Assembly: GCF_004358095.2 (NCBI RefSeq) | Contig: NZ_SMZJ02000001.1 | Span: 124,001-188,000 of the forward strand | Direction of reading: 5' to 3' | Length of the DNA stretch: 64,000 nucleotides | Source of the DNA: Seonamhaeicola sediminis | GTDB lineage: Bacteria > Bacteroidota > Bacteroidia > Flavobacteriales > Flavobacteriaceae | Part shown: in pieces, positions 51,430 to 60,748 of the stretch | Layout: every line of letters begins with the position of its first letter | Position numbering within the stretch: position 1 is the stretch's first letter | Notes under the pieces: generated by a model | What the model was told of the DNA's origin: nothing | What the model saw: the letters and a program-made list of their open reading frames with translations, nothing else | Databases searched by the model: none | Made by a program: the position numbers and the translations under genes

Positions 51430-52437
51430 TTACCAATTAATAATAACACTACCCCAAGTAAAACCACTACCAAAAGCGGCTAATACAACGGTATCTCCCT
51501 CCTTGATTTTACCTTCTTCCCAAGCTTCAGTTAAAGCAATTACAACTGAAGCAGCCGTAGTATTACCGTATTTTTGAATGTTATTATAAACTTGGTCATC
51601 TCTTAAACCAAATTTCTTTTGTATAAACTGAGATATTCTTAAGTTAGCTTGATGTGGAATGAGCATATCAATAGCTTCTTTCTTAAGATTATTTGCTTTT
51701 AAACCTTCAACAATAGCTTCACTAAACCTAACTACTGCATGTTTAAACACAAAGGTCCCATTCATATAAGGATAATACGAAGTATCATCTGGGTCATTAG
51801 CTTCTAAAATTTCCGGTACCCAATGCTTTATACTTGGCCCCAAAACAGTTAATTCTTCGGCATACTTTCCTTCAGAATGTAAATGTGATGATAACACGCC
51901 TTTGGTGTTGTCTTCTGTTCTGCTAAGCACAGCAGCTCCTGCGCCATCACCAAAAATAACGGTTACATTTCTTCCTCTGGTAGATTTTTCTAAACCACCA
52001 GAGTGATACTCAGAACCAATAACCAATACATTCTTGTACATACCTGTTTTGATAAATTGGTCTGCTACTGCCACTGCATACACAAAACCTGTACACTGAT
52101 TTCTAATATCTAATGCACCAACAGTAGGCATCTCTAACATATCCTGAATTTGAACACCACACCCTGGGAAATAATAGTCTGGGCTCAACGTAGCAAATAC
52201 TATAAAATCTATATCATCTTTAGTTAACCCCGATCTTTCTATAGCTATTCTAGCAGCTTTTGCTCCCATTACGGCAGATGTATCTTCACTTCCTTCCTTT
52301 ATCCAGCGTCTTTCTTTTATACCAGTTCTTTCCTGTATCCATTCATCATTAGTATCCATCATTTTAGATAAGTCGTCATTAGTCACCACATTATCGGGCA
52401 AATACTTTCCAAGGCCTATAATTCTAGAGTTGTACAT
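51430..52437 (-). CDS. fabH: 3-oxoacyl-ACP synthase III family protein
   Basis: 335 residues, condensing enzyme that starts fatty-acid elongation from an acyl-CoA and malonyl-ACP. Catalytic Cys in DIRNQCTGFVYAVAV, His in LIPHQANLRISQF and Asn in YGNTTAASVVIAL. GERRWI-type N-terminus (TGIKERRWIKEGSEDTS) is conserved in Bacteroidota paralogues. It is not in a fab cluster, so it may be one of several KAS III paralogues with its own primer preference. Confidence 0.92.
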   Translation of the reverse strand: MYNSRIIGLGKYLPDNVVTNDDLSKMMDTNDEWIQERTGIKERRWIKEGSEDTSAVMGAKAARIAIERSGLTKDDIDFIVFATLSPDYYFPGCGVQIQDMLEMPTVGALDIRNQCTGFVYAVAVADQFIKTGMYKNVLVIGSEYHSGGLEKSTRGRNVTVIFGDGAGAAVLSRTEDNTKGVLSSHLHSEGKYAEELTVLGPSIKHWVPEILEANDPDDTSYYPYMNGTFVFKHAVVRFSEAIVEGLKANNLKKEAIDMLIPHQANLRISQFIQKKFGLRDDQVYNNIQKYGNTTAASVVIALTEAWEEGKIKEGDTVVLAAFGSGFTWGSVIINW

Positions 52438-52565
52438 TATAAATCAATTTTAACATTCTCTTACAGAAGAGAAATTTTAGTTTAGTTATACAAAATACAA
52501 TAACCACTAATAATTTCCAATATTTATACTTATAACTTATTACTTTTCACTTTGTACAAATTTTG

Positions 52566-52578
52566 TGTCAGTTTGTCA
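52566..52578. promoter_or_regulatory. TGTCA direct repeat upstream of htpG
   Basis: TGTCAGTTTGTCA contains two TGTCA pentamers 8 bases apart, about 70 bases before the htpG ATG, in a region without an exact housekeeping -7 box. It may be a heat-shock regulatory site; this is a guess from position only. Confidence 0.3.
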
Positions 52579-52649
52579 TATTTGCACTCTTGGTATTTTT
52601 TTTGTCTTTTGAAGAATCGTATTAATAAATAGATAAAAACAGATATATC

Positions 52650-54560
52650 ATGACAAAAGGAAATATTAATGTTTCGGTAGAGAATATCTTTCCTCTCATT
52701 AAAAAATTCTTATACAGCGATCACGAAATCTTTCTTCGTGAGCTCATTAGTAACGCTACAGATGCTACTTTAAAACTAAAACACCTCACTAACATAGGTG
52801 AAGCAAAAGTAGAATATGGCAACCCACAGATTGAAATTAAAATTGATAAGGATGCCAAAAAGCTTCACATTATAGATCAAGGTTTGGGTATGACTGCCGA
52901 AGAGGTTGAAAAATACATTAATGAAGTGGCATTTTCTGGTGCTGAGGAGTTTTTAGATAAATATAAAGACTCAGCTAAAGATTCAGGAATCATAGGGCAC
53001 TTTGGTTTAGGGTTTTATTCTGCATTTATGGTTGCAGATAAAGTTGAAATTATCACAAAATCTTATAAAGATGAGCCCGCTGCACATTGGACTTGTGATG
53101 GATCTCCAGAGTTTACTTTGGAACCTCATGATAAAACAGAGAGAGGCACCGAAATAATACTGCACATTTCTAAAGACGAAGAAGCCTTTTTAGAAGACAG
53201 TAGAATTAGAGAACTCTTAACCAAATATAACAAGTTTATGCCTGTGCCTATTAAGTTTGGCACCAAGGAAATTAATGACCCTGAGCATGAACCTAAAACT
53301 ATTACAGATAAAGACGGTAAAGAAACCAAAGAACCTCATAGAAAGATTACGGTTGATGATATTGTAAACAATCCAAATCCTGCTTGGACAAAACAACCAT
53401 CTGACTTAAAAGATGAAGACTATAATAGTTTCTATCGAGAGTTATACCCAATGCAGTTTGAAGAACCGTTATTCAACATTCACTTAAATGTTGATTATCC
53501 GTTCAACCTTACGGGAATTTTGTACTTCCCAAAAATGACAAACGATTTAAATATTCAAAAAGACAGAATTCAACTATATCAAAATCAAGTATTTGTAACC
53601 GATAATGTTGAAGGAATTGTACCAGAATTCTTGACCATGCTTCGTGGTGTTATTGACTCTCCAGATATTCCGTTAAACGTTTCTCGTTCGTATTTACAAG
53701 CCGATGGTGCAGTAAAAAAGATTTCATCATACATTACCAGAAAAGTTGCTGATAAGTTAAAATCACTATTCAACAATAACCGTGAAGATTTTGAAGCCAA
53801 ATGGAACGATATTAAAGTAGTAATAGAGTATGGAATGCTTTCTGAAGAAAAGTTCTTTGAAAAAGCAGAAGCATTTGCATTATACCCAACGGTAGATGGT
53901 AAATATTATACATACGAAGAGTTATACAACAAGATTAAAGCCAACCAAACTGATAAAGACGACAAATTAGTGATTCTTTATGCAGCCGATAAAGATGCAC
54001 AACACAGTTACATTGAAGCTGCCAAGGCTAAAGGTTATGAAATATTGCTGTTAGATTCTCCAATTGTATCTCATTTAATTCAAAAATTAGAAACAACAAA
54101 AGAAAAGGTTTCATTTGCTCGTGTAGACGGTGATCATATTGATAATCTAATAAAGAAAGAAGATACTACCATTTCTAAATTAGATGAAGACCAAAAGAAA
54201 TCTTTAGATGAATTATTAAAAGAAGTGATTCCTTCTGAAAAGTTTATGGTTCAATTAGAAGCAATGGATAGTGAGGCTTCTCCATTTATAATTACCCAAC
54301 CAGAATTTATGCGTAGGATGAAAGAAATGCAAGCTACTGGTGGCGGTGGTATGTTTGGTATGGGTAATATGCCAGAAATGTACAATCTTGTGGTAAATAC
54401 CAATCATGAATTAGTAAGCGAAATCTTGAATACCAAAACCCGTAAAAAACAAGAACGTTTAATTAATCAAAGTTTAGACTTAGCACGTTTATCTCAAGGT
54501 TTGCTTAAAGGCGAGGAACTAACTAACTTCATTAAACGTAGTTATGACATGATAAAGTAG
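52650..54560 (+). CDS. htpG: Molecular chaperone HtpG (Hsp90)
   Basis: 636 residues. The GHKL ATP-binding domain has FLRELISNATDATLKLKHL, IIDQGLGMTAEEVEKYI and GHFGLGFYSAFMVAD. The middle domain has NVSRSYLQADGAVKKISSYI, and a C-terminal dimerisation domain follows. A charged loop with KDGKETKEP (~212-225) is present. Compared with E. coli HtpG, a glycine/methionine-rich insertion (GGGGMFGMGNMPEM) near residue 570 stands out. Monocistronic, with a terminator downstream. Confidence 0.97.
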   Translation: MTKGNINVSVENIFPLIKKFLYSDHEIFLRELISNATDATLKLKHLTNIGEAKVEYGNPQIEIKIDKDAKKLHIIDQGLGMTAEEVEKYINEVAFSGAEEFLDKYKDSAKDSGIIGHFGLGFYSAFMVADKVEIITKSYKDEPAAHWTCDGSPEFTLEPHDKTERGTEIILHISKDEEAFLEDSRIRELLTKYNKFMPVPIKFGTKEINDPEHEPKTITDKDGKETKEPHRKITVDDIVNNPNPAWTKQPSDLKDEDYNSFYRELYPMQFEEPLFNIHLNVDYPFNLTGILYFPKMTNDLNIQKDRIQLYQNQVFVTDNVEGIVPEFLTMLRGVIDSPDIPLNVSRSYLQADGAVKKISSYITRKVADKLKSLFNNNREDFEAKWNDIKVVIEYGMLSEEKFFEKAEAFALYPTVDGKYYTYEELYNKIKANQTDKDDKLVILYAADKDAQHSYIEAAKAKGYEILLLDSPIVSHLIQKLETTKEKVSFARVDGDHIDNLIKKEDTTISKLDEDQKKSLDELLKEVIPSEKFMVQLEAMDSEASPFIITQPEFMRRMKEMQATGGGGMFGMGNMPEMYNLVVNTNHELVSEILNTKTRKKQERLINQSLDLARLSQGLLKGEELTNFIKRSYDMIK

Positions 54561-54567
54561 TCACGTC

Positions 54568-54586
54568 ATACTGACTAAGTCAGTAT
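54568..54586. repeat. Short perfect hairpin after htpG
   Basis: ATACTGAC-TAA-GTCAGTAT, an 8-bp perfect stem immediately after the htpG stop and before the terminator; resembles a dispersed genomic repeat. Confidence 0.6.
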
Positions 54587-54600
54587 TCCTTATATATTTC

Positions 54601-54632
54601 AAACCACTTTGTGAATACAAAGTGGTTTTTTT
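54601..54632 (+). terminator. Intrinsic terminator of htpG
   Basis: AAACCACTTTG and CAAAGTGGTTT form a perfect 11-bp stem around TGAATA, followed by a T-run. The rest of the gap to 54859 shows nothing recognisable. Confidence 0.92.
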
Positions 54633-54859
54633 ATTAATATATTTTTTTAACATATTCTTTAAAATATCATTCACACTTGATACCAAAATTTAACAAAAAC
54701 AAATAAAAAATCAACACTACCGTAAAAGTTAATAATTAGGTCAAAGAAAAAAATTCTTATGATTTAAGTTAGGTGATAAAAATCATAAAAAAAAAGCCCT
54801 TCATTTTAGTCCTTTGTGCTCTAAATAAATTTTAAAATAACCTTATAACACATACAGAA

Positions 54860-56014
54860 ATGCTACAAAACAGAAGAATTTACCTACCCCCTTTAAGTTT
54901 AATAGGTCCTGGTGCGCTAGAAGATTTAGGAGAAGAACTAAAGACACTTCCTTATAAAAAGGCGCTTTTTGTTACAGATAAAGTTTTAGTTAAAATAGGA
55001 GTGGCTCAACAAGTACTGGAAGTTGTTAAATCTGCTAATATTGAAACTGTATTATTTGATGATGTTCAACCAAATCCTACGGTTAAAAATGTTGATGACG
55101 GCTTACAATTACTTAAAGACAACGCTTGTGATTTTATTTTGACACTTGGTGGTGGTTCACCTCAAGATTGCGGTAAAGCTATCGGTATACTAGCTACTAA
55201 TGGTGGGAACATTGCAGATTATGAAGGTATCCATTTATCTAAAAATGCTTCTCTGCCTATAATTGCAATTAATACTACCGCAGGAACAGCCAGTGAGGTA
55301 ACTATTAATTATGTAATAACTGATGAGGAACGCCATATAAAAATGGTAATGGTAGATAAAAACTGCTTAGTTTCTATTGCAGTAAACGACCCTAAATTAA
55401 TGCTAGGTAAACCCGCAGATTTAACTGCTGCTACAGGTATGGATGCCTTAACGCATGCCATAGAAACTTATGTAACCAAGGGTGCTTTTGGGTGGTCTGA
55501 TGCCTTGGCTCTAGAGGCTATAAAATTAATTTCACAAAGTTTAGAGAAAGCTGTTGTTGATGGCAAAGATCTTGAAGCTAGAAGCAAAATGGCTTGGGGC
55601 CAATTTATAGCTGGACAAGCATTTTCTAATGCTGGCTTAGGTTATGTACACTCAATGGCACATCAATTAGGTGGTATGTATGACTTACCACATGGTGTTG
55701 CTAATGCTATTTTACTACCTCATGTAGAACAATTTAATATCCCCGCCTGCGCGCACAAACTAAAAAGAGTAGCACGTGCTATGGGGGTAGGAGTCTTAGA
55801 AATGAGTGATACTCAAGGTGCCAATGCCGCCATTGAAGCAATTAAGGCTCTTTCAAAATCTGTTGGAATTCCTTCTGGATTAAGAGAATTAGGAGTTAAA
55901 GAAGAAGATTTTGAAGAAATGGCTAAAAATGCATTAGCAGATGTTTGTACAGGAGGAAACCCAAGAGACGTTACACTAGAAGACACTATAGCCATTTACA
56001 AAGCAGCTATGTAA
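54860..56014 (+). CDS. Iron-containing alcohol dehydrogenase
   Basis: 384 residues, type III ADH family. NAD-binding GGGSPQDCGKAIGIL near residue 97, TTAGTASEVT, and metal ligands in GMDALTHAIETYVT (Asp/His) and YVHSMAHQLGGMYDLPHGVA (two His). Oxidises primary alcohols or reduces aldehydes with NAD(H). The ATG start matches the family (YLPPLSLIGPGALEDLG). Single gene with its own terminator. Confidence 0.95.
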   Translation: MLQNRRIYLPPLSLIGPGALEDLGEELKTLPYKKALFVTDKVLVKIGVAQQVLEVVKSANIETVLFDDVQPNPTVKNVDDGLQLLKDNACDFILTLGGGSPQDCGKAIGILATNGGNIADYEGIHLSKNASLPIIAINTTAGTASEVTINYVITDEERHIKMVMVDKNCLVSIAVNDPKLMLGKPADLTAATGMDALTHAIETYVTKGAFGWSDALALEAIKLISQSLEKAVVDGKDLEARSKMAWGQFIAGQAFSNAGLGYVHSMAHQLGGMYDLPHGVANAILLPHVEQFNIPACAHKLKRVARAMGVGVLEMSDTQGANAAIEAIKALSKSVGIPSGLRELGVKEEDFEEMAKNALADVCTGGNPRDVTLEDTIAIYKAAM

Positions 56015-56041
56015 TTTTTAATGAACTAGTTAATAGCAAGC

Positions 56042-56093
56042 AATTCCGGTTTAACCCTTTTATTTATTATTGAGGTTTGCCGGAATTTTTTTT
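56042..56093 (+). terminator. Terminator of the alcohol dehydrogenase gene
   Basis: AATTCCGG (56042-56049) pairs with CCGGAATT (56080-56087). An inner AACC/GGTT pairing shortens the loop, and a T-run follows. Confidence 0.8.
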
Positions 56094-56226
56094 GCGTTTT
56101 AATCCAAAACCAATTCCCTTAACCTTGCCTTGCAAATATTTTTTTATTATATTATTTTTTAAAATAAAACATATAAATTTTACTTACAAATTACTCTTTA
56201 CTAACTTAATTAAAGAATAATAAATT

Positions 56227-56361
56227 ATGGGAAAAGGTGATAAGAAAACTAAACGAGGAAAAATTAACCGTGGTACATTTGGCGTAAGACGTCCAAGAGT
56301 TAAAAAGAAACCTTCAATAGAAACTAAAATAAGTATAGACACTAAAGCCAATCCAAAATAA
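56227..56361 (+). CDS. Ribosomal protein THX
   Basis: 44 residues, translated directly: MGKGDKKTKRGKINRGTFGV, RRPRVKKKPSIETKISIDTK, ANPK. The GKGDKKTKRGK...GTFGVRR pattern is that of the small basic 30S protein THX (bTHX) found in Bacteroidota and Thermus. Too short for most ORF calling. Its TAA stop directly abuts the stop codon of the convergent TPR gene, with no base between them. Confidence 0.93.
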   Translation: MGKGDKKTKRGKINRGTFGVRRPRVKKKPSIETKISIDTKANPK

Positions 56362-57084
56362 TTATAGAGTTTCCAATAATTTTTCAGACTCTGAGATAGT
56401 AGCTCTGTAAATTCGTTTATTAGGTTTGGTCATGTGTTGTGCTTCTAGTGTTATTGACTCTAATACTTCTTTGGCTTCTTCGGTTTTATTTCGGCTTAAT
56501 AAAAATTTGGCATATACTAAGCGTTCGTCGTAAAACGAAAACCGTACATCAATACATTTTAAATTGTCTTCGGCTTCATCTAGTTTACCTTCTCTTTCTA
56601 GTGCTAATCCATAGATAAACTGAGTTCTTGACTTTACAAATTCTTTGTTCGAGATAATACTTTCGGCATATTCTAAAACACTCTTGTAATCCTCCATATT
56701 ATAAAAGGCTTCAATCATATTTTTGATAACATAGAAATCATTTTGAAAACTTCCATCCAATGCCTCTTTATAATACTTAATAGCACTTTTGTTATCACCA
56801 ATTTCCATATATGCATCAGCTAAATTCACTCGATTTTGATAAGACTCAGAGAATTGTAATTGCTTTTCTAAATCTCTAATCTTTTTAGTTGGATTAATAA
56901 TTTGAGAGATTTCTGTAGTGAGTTTTTCAGCATCACGTTTGTTATAAACCTGAGTGATTAAATAAATTACAGAACCCAAAACAGGCAAAAACAAAACCAA
57001 AAATATCCAATAATAAGGTGTTCTATATTTAATCACATGGTAAATACAGTACCCTTGTAATAGCAGAACAACATAATACCACAT
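56362..57084 (-). CDS. Membrane-anchored tetratricopeptide repeat protein
   Basis: 240 residues. Two hydrophobic segments at the N-terminus (MWYYVVLLLQGYCIYHVI and YYWIFLVLFLPVLGSVIYLI) with a short basic turn. A cytoplasmic TPR region (residues ~75-235) follows, e.g. VNLADAYMEIGDNKSAIKYY and LALEREGKLDEAEDNLKCID. It probably serves as a protein-interaction platform at the inner membrane, partner unknown. It is transcribed after yaaA (3-base gap), so the two may be co-expressed. Confidence 0.85.
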   Translation of the reverse strand: MWYYVVLLLQGYCIYHVIKYRTPYYWIFLVLFLPVLGSVIYLITQVYNKRDAEKLTTEISQIINPTKKIRDLEKQLQFSESYQNRVNLADAYMEIGDNKSAIKYYKEALDGSFQNDFYVIKNMIEAFYNMEDYKSVLEYAESIISNKEFVKSRTQFIYGLALEREGKLDEAEDNLKCIDVRFSFYDERLVYAKFLLSRNKTEEAKEVLESITLEAQHMTKPNKRIYRATISESEKLLETL

Positions 57085-57087
57085 AAA

Positions 57088-57846
57088 TTACCTTATAAAA
57101 ATCAATTCGGTATCAGAGGACATCTCTTCACTGAATCCGTAACCCTCATAATTAAAACCTTTTAAGTCATCTAGTGTATTTGCATTGGTATCAATAATAT
57201 AGCGTGCCATCATACCTCTTGCTGCTTTGGCAAAAAACGAAATCATTTTATACTGTCCGTTTTTAAAATCTTTAAAATTGGCAGTTATTACAGGCACTTT
57301 TAAAGCTTTAGTATCAATAGCTTTAAAGTATTCATTACTAGCAAGGTTTAGAAATAGTTCATCATCATCTAACTCTTCATTTAAGGCTGAAGTAATCGTT
57401 TTTTTCCAAAACTCATATAGGTTTTTATTTTTCCCTACAGGGAATTTAGTACCCATTTCCAAACGGTAAGGCTGTATTAAATCCATTGGTTTTAGAAGAC
57501 CGTATAAACCCGATATAATACGTACCGTACTTTGTAGTTTCTCCATTTTATCCTGTGGAATACTATAAGCATTTAACCCCCTGTAAACATCACCACTAAA
57601 TGCATATACCGCTGGTCTTGCATTATCTGATGTAAAAGGTAAACTCCAATCTTGATTGCGCTCATAATTTAACTGCCCTAAAGTATCTGATATGCCCATT
57701 AGTTTTGATAAACTTTTGGCTGATTTCTTTTTAAGCAGTTTATTTAATCGCTCGGCTTGCTTTAAAAAACAGGCTTCGGTATTTAAAGTGGTAGGTAATT
57801 CACTCTCAAAATTAAGTGATTTGGCGGGTGATAAAACTAATTTCAT
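57088..57846 (-). CDS. yaaA: Peroxide stress protein YaaA
   Basis: 252 residues of the DUF328/YaaA family. MKLVLSPAKSLNFESELPTT, PAVYAFSGDVYRGLNAYS, RIISGLYGLLKPMDLIQPYR and the C-terminal KAARGMMARYIID match throughout. In E. coli YaaA lowers intracellular free iron during H2O2 stress and binds DNA; the biochemical action is unclear. A TAACTTTG -7-like box lies on the minus strand at 57899-57906. Confidence 0.94.
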   Translation of the reverse strand: MKLVLSPAKSLNFESELPTTLNTEACFLKQAERLNKLLKKKSAKSLSKLMGISDTLGQLNYERNQDWSLPFTSDNARPAVYAFSGDVYRGLNAYSIPQDKMEKLQSTVRIISGLYGLLKPMDLIQPYRLEMGTKFPVGKNKNLYEFWKKTITSALNEELDDDELFLNLASNEYFKAIDTKALKVPVITANFKDFKNGQYKMISFFAKAARGMMARYIIDTNANTLDDLKGFNYEGYGFSEEMSSDTELIFIR

Positions 57847-58008
57847 AGAATGGTATTCTTATTTATTTTGCTTTCGCAGAAGTTTAAATTATGCTACTCA
57901 AAGTTACAATTACTAAACAACTTTTAAAAATAGCAATCTGCATTTGATTGTACACTAAAATTTAATGAACTCTGTTACTTAATAAGATAACAAACGTAAG
58001 CAGTCTCC

Positions 58009-59046
58009 CTACTCATGCTCTTGATACTTAGAATACCCACGCCACTTTTCAATACACTGTTGCATATCTTCTGGTATTTCTGAAGTAAAACGAATAAACT
58101 TACCAGTTTTTGGATGTTCAAATCCTAAGGTTTTAGCGTGTAAAGCCTGACGGGGTAAAATCTTAAAACAATTCTCTACAAACTGCTTATACTTAGTAAA
58201 TGTGGTTCCTTTTAAAATTTTTTCACCTCCATAACGCTCATCATTAAACAAAGTATGTCCAATATGTTTCATATGCACACGTATTTGATGCGTGCGCCCT
58301 GTTTCTAACTTACAAGATACTAGCGTAACATAACCTAAGCGCTCTATAACCTTGTAATGTGTCACCGCCGGTTTTCCTTTATTAGCTTCATCACCTAAAA
58401 ATACCGTATTCTGTAATCTATTTTTGGGATGTCTTCCAATGTTACCTTCAATAGTACCCTCATCTGTCTCTACATTACCCCAAACTAATGCAATGTATTC
58501 ACGCTCACTGGTTTTTTTTGCAAATTGAGCCGTTAAATGTGCCATAGCATTTTCGGTTTTGGCCACCACTAAAAGTCCGCTAGTATCTTTATCAATTCTA
58601 TGCACTAATCCAGGTCTATCACTTGAGTTATTTGGTAAATTATCAAACCTGTGAATTAAGGCATTAATAAGTGTTCCTGAATAGTTACCATGCCCTGGAT
58701 GCACCACCATACCGGCTGGTTTGTTCACCACAAGTAGTTCATCATCTTCATACTCCACATCTAAGGAAATGTCCTCGCCTACCAAAAGCGCTTCGTATGT
58801 TGGGTGTGTAAACATTACCCTAATTTCATCACCGGGTTTAACTTTATAGCTAGATTTTACACAAACATCATTTACAAAAAGCCCCCCATCTTTTGCTGCA
58901 TTTTGAATTTTATTCCTGTTTATATTTTCAATAAAATTCATTAAATATTTATCAATACGCAACGGTGTTTGCCCTTTACCCACAGTAAAAGCATAATGCT
59001 CATATAAATTATCTTCATCAGGAAGTTGTAACGTATTGTCCTCCAT
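58009..59046 (-). CDS. RluA/RluD-family pseudouridine synthase
   Basis: 345 residues. S4 RNA-binding domain at ~25-85 (TPLRIDKYLMNFIENINRNK, SYKVKPGDEIRV). The catalytic domain has PGLVHRIDKDTSGLLVVAKT, with the active-site Asp in HRIDKDTSG, and GRTHQIRVHMKHIGHTLFND. Makes pseudouridine in 23S rRNA; the S4 domain and sequence favour RluD (helix 69), but this is not certain. Lies 9 bases after the PASTA gene and is probably co-transcribed with it. Confidence 0.93.
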   Translation of the reverse strand: MEDNTLQLPDEDNLYEHYAFTVGKGQTPLRIDKYLMNFIENINRNKIQNAAKDGGLFVNDVCVKSSYKVKPGDEIRVMFTHPTYEALLVGEDISLDVEYEDDELLVVNKPAGMVVHPGHGNYSGTLINALIHRFDNLPNNSSDRPGLVHRIDKDTSGLLVVAKTENAMAHLTAQFAKKTSEREYIALVWGNVETDEGTIEGNIGRHPKNRLQNTVFLGDEANKGKPAVTHYKVIERLGYVTLVSCKLETGRTHQIRVHMKHIGHTLFNDERYGGEKILKGTTFTKYKQFVENCFKILPRQALHAKTLGFEHPKTGKFIRFTSEIPEDMQQCIEKWRGYSKYQEHE

Positions 59047-59055
59047 TAAAAAGAG

Positions 59056-59616
59056 TTATTTGCTTGGTCGGTTCCCATTACCAAGTACTAAATCTATTAT
59101 AGATGTTTTTGCTAGCTTATCACCCGGTTTTAAAAGTTCACCGTTATAATACATTTTTAAAACCAAATCTTTACCAATATTATCTTCATAGGTAATTTTA
59201 CCTACTTTAAATTCTAAAGCTTCTAAGTTTGGTTTGGCTTGTCTAAATGTACGCTCTCTTAAATCTGGTACTTCAATTTTTCGGTAGCCTGATGGATTGA
59301 GTGTTAAATATATCTTTCTATTTTCTTTTACTTGAGAACCAGCAACAGGCTCTTGCTCTATCACCGAAAATCTTGGATAATCTGGATTGAAATTAGCTGA
59401 ATCTTGTATTTGCATCGCCAAATTATTCTCGTCTAATTCCATCTGAGCCACACTAATGGATTTTCCTTTTAAGTCTGGAACCGTTTCAAAATCTCCATGG
59501 TTGGTATATCCTTTCAGCCACCATAACATCAAAAAACACAGAACAATAACAGCTACCACTGCTAACAAAATTTGTTTAAAAAATGTCTTACTAACTAGGA
59601 ATTTAATAATGTTCAT
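59056..59616 (-). CDS. PASTA-domain membrane protein
   Basis: 186 residues. One N-terminal membrane helix (FKQILLAVVAVIVLCFLMLW), then two to three PASTA modules in the periplasm, each with a VPDL(K/R)-type start: ETVPDLKGKSISVAQMELDE and IEVPDLRERTFRQAKPNLEA. PASTA modules bind peptidoglycan or beta-lactam-like groups when attached to kinases or PBPs. Here there is no kinase or transpeptidase domain. Divergently placed from ddl, which suggests a cell-wall role. A -7 box TATATTTG at 59637-59644 precedes it. Confidence 0.9.
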   Translation of the reverse strand: MNIIKFLVSKTFFKQILLAVVAVIVLCFLMLWWLKGYTNHGDFETVPDLKGKSISVAQMELDENNLAMQIQDSANFNPDYPRFSVIEQEPVAGSQVKENRKIYLTLNPSGYRKIEVPDLRERTFRQAKPNLEALEFKVGKITYEDNIGKDLVLKMYYNGELLKPGDKLAKTSIIDLVLGNGNRPSK

Positions 59617-59636
59617 TTGTAGAATTTTGAATACCG

Positions 59637-59644
59637 CAAATATA
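59637..59644 (-). promoter_or_regulatory. Candidate -7 promoter element of the PASTA-rluD pair
   Basis: Minus strand TATATTTG followed by CGG, 20 bases before the ATG; no TTG at proper spacing. Confidence 0.45.
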
Positions 59645-59755
59645 TAAAAACAGAACTGCTTTTTCTTTTGCGATATATATGATATTTTAGCTTAATCTAT
59701 AATAGATACGATTTATTGTAGGTTTTAGATTAATATTTAAATTATTTGGGCTTAG

Positions 59756-60730
59756 ATGAAAAAGAATATTGCCATCATCATGGGAGGTTATTCCAGCGAA
59801 TATAAAATCTCTTTAAAAAGTGGAAATGTAGTTTTTGAAACTTTAGATGCCACAAAATATAATGCATTCCGAATCCATATTTTTAAAGATAAGTGGGTTT
59901 ATGTTGATGAAAATGACGCTGAATTTCCAATAGATAAAAATAACTTCTCAGTTAATATTAATGGAAAAATTACTTTTTTTGATTGTGTCTTTAATGCCAT
60001 ACATGGCTCTCCAGGTGAAGATGGATATATGCAAGCCTATTTTGAATTATTAGGAATTCCGCATACCAGTTGTGCTATGTATCAAGCATCAATAACGTTT
60101 AATAAACGAGACTGCTTAAGCATTTTAAAACCTTATGGCATAAAAACTGCAGAATCATATTATTTAAATTTAGGTGATGTAATTGATGAAACTGCCATAA
60201 TTAATAAAGTTGGGTTACCTTGTTTTGTAAAAGCCAATAAAGCAGGAAGTAGTTTTGGTGTTTCAAAAGTCCATAGTCAGGAAGATTTACAAAATGCCAT
60301 TGATGTTGCTTTTAAAGAAGATAATGAAATTATTATCGAATCGTTTCTGGATGGCATCGAAGTATCTGTTGGTGTAATAACCTATAAAGGTAAAACCAAA
60401 GTACTGCCAATTACTGAAATTGTTAGTGAAAATGATTTTTTTGATTATGAGGCCAAATATTTGGGGAAATCTCAAGAAATAACACCTGCTAGGTTAACTA
60501 AAGAACAGGAAGAAAAGGTTAATTCTGTTGCAAAAAAGGTTTATGAAACTTTAAAGATGACTGGTTTTTCCAGAAGTGAATATATTTTTAAAGATAGCGA
60601 ACCGCATTTGTTAGAGGTTAATACAGTTCCTGGATTAACCAAGGAAAGTATTTTACCTCAACAGGCTGCCGAAGCTGGCATTCCTCTTGCTGATTTGTTT
60701 GATAATGCTATCAAGGAAGCAATTAAATAA
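59756..60730 (+). CDS. ddl: D-alanine--D-alanine ligase
   Basis: 324 residues. Makes D-Ala-D-Ala for peptidoglycan. NIAIIMGGYSSEYKISLKSG (N-terminal ligand loop), AIHGSPGEDGYMQAYFELLG, ATP-grasp region VKANKAGSSFGVSKV and HLLEVNTVPGLTKESILPQQ near the C-terminus. ATG start directly precedes the conserved KKNIAIIMGG. Followed 18 bases later by coaD, then a HEAT gene: likely one transcript. Confidence 0.97.
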   Translation: MKKNIAIIMGGYSSEYKISLKSGNVVFETLDATKYNAFRIHIFKDKWVYVDENDAEFPIDKNNFSVNINGKITFFDCVFNAIHGSPGEDGYMQAYFELLGIPHTSCAMYQASITFNKRDCLSILKPYGIKTAESYYLNLGDVIDETAIINKVGLPCFVKANKAGSSFGVSKVHSQEDLQNAIDVAFKEDNEIIIESFLDGIEVSVGVITYKGKTKVLPITEIVSENDFFDYEAKYLGKSQEITPARLTKEQEEKVNSVAKKVYETLKMTGFSRSEYIFKDSEPHLLEVNTVPGLTKESILPQQAAEAGIPLADLFDNAIKEAIK

Positions 60731-60748
60731 AAATATTATTTTTATATT

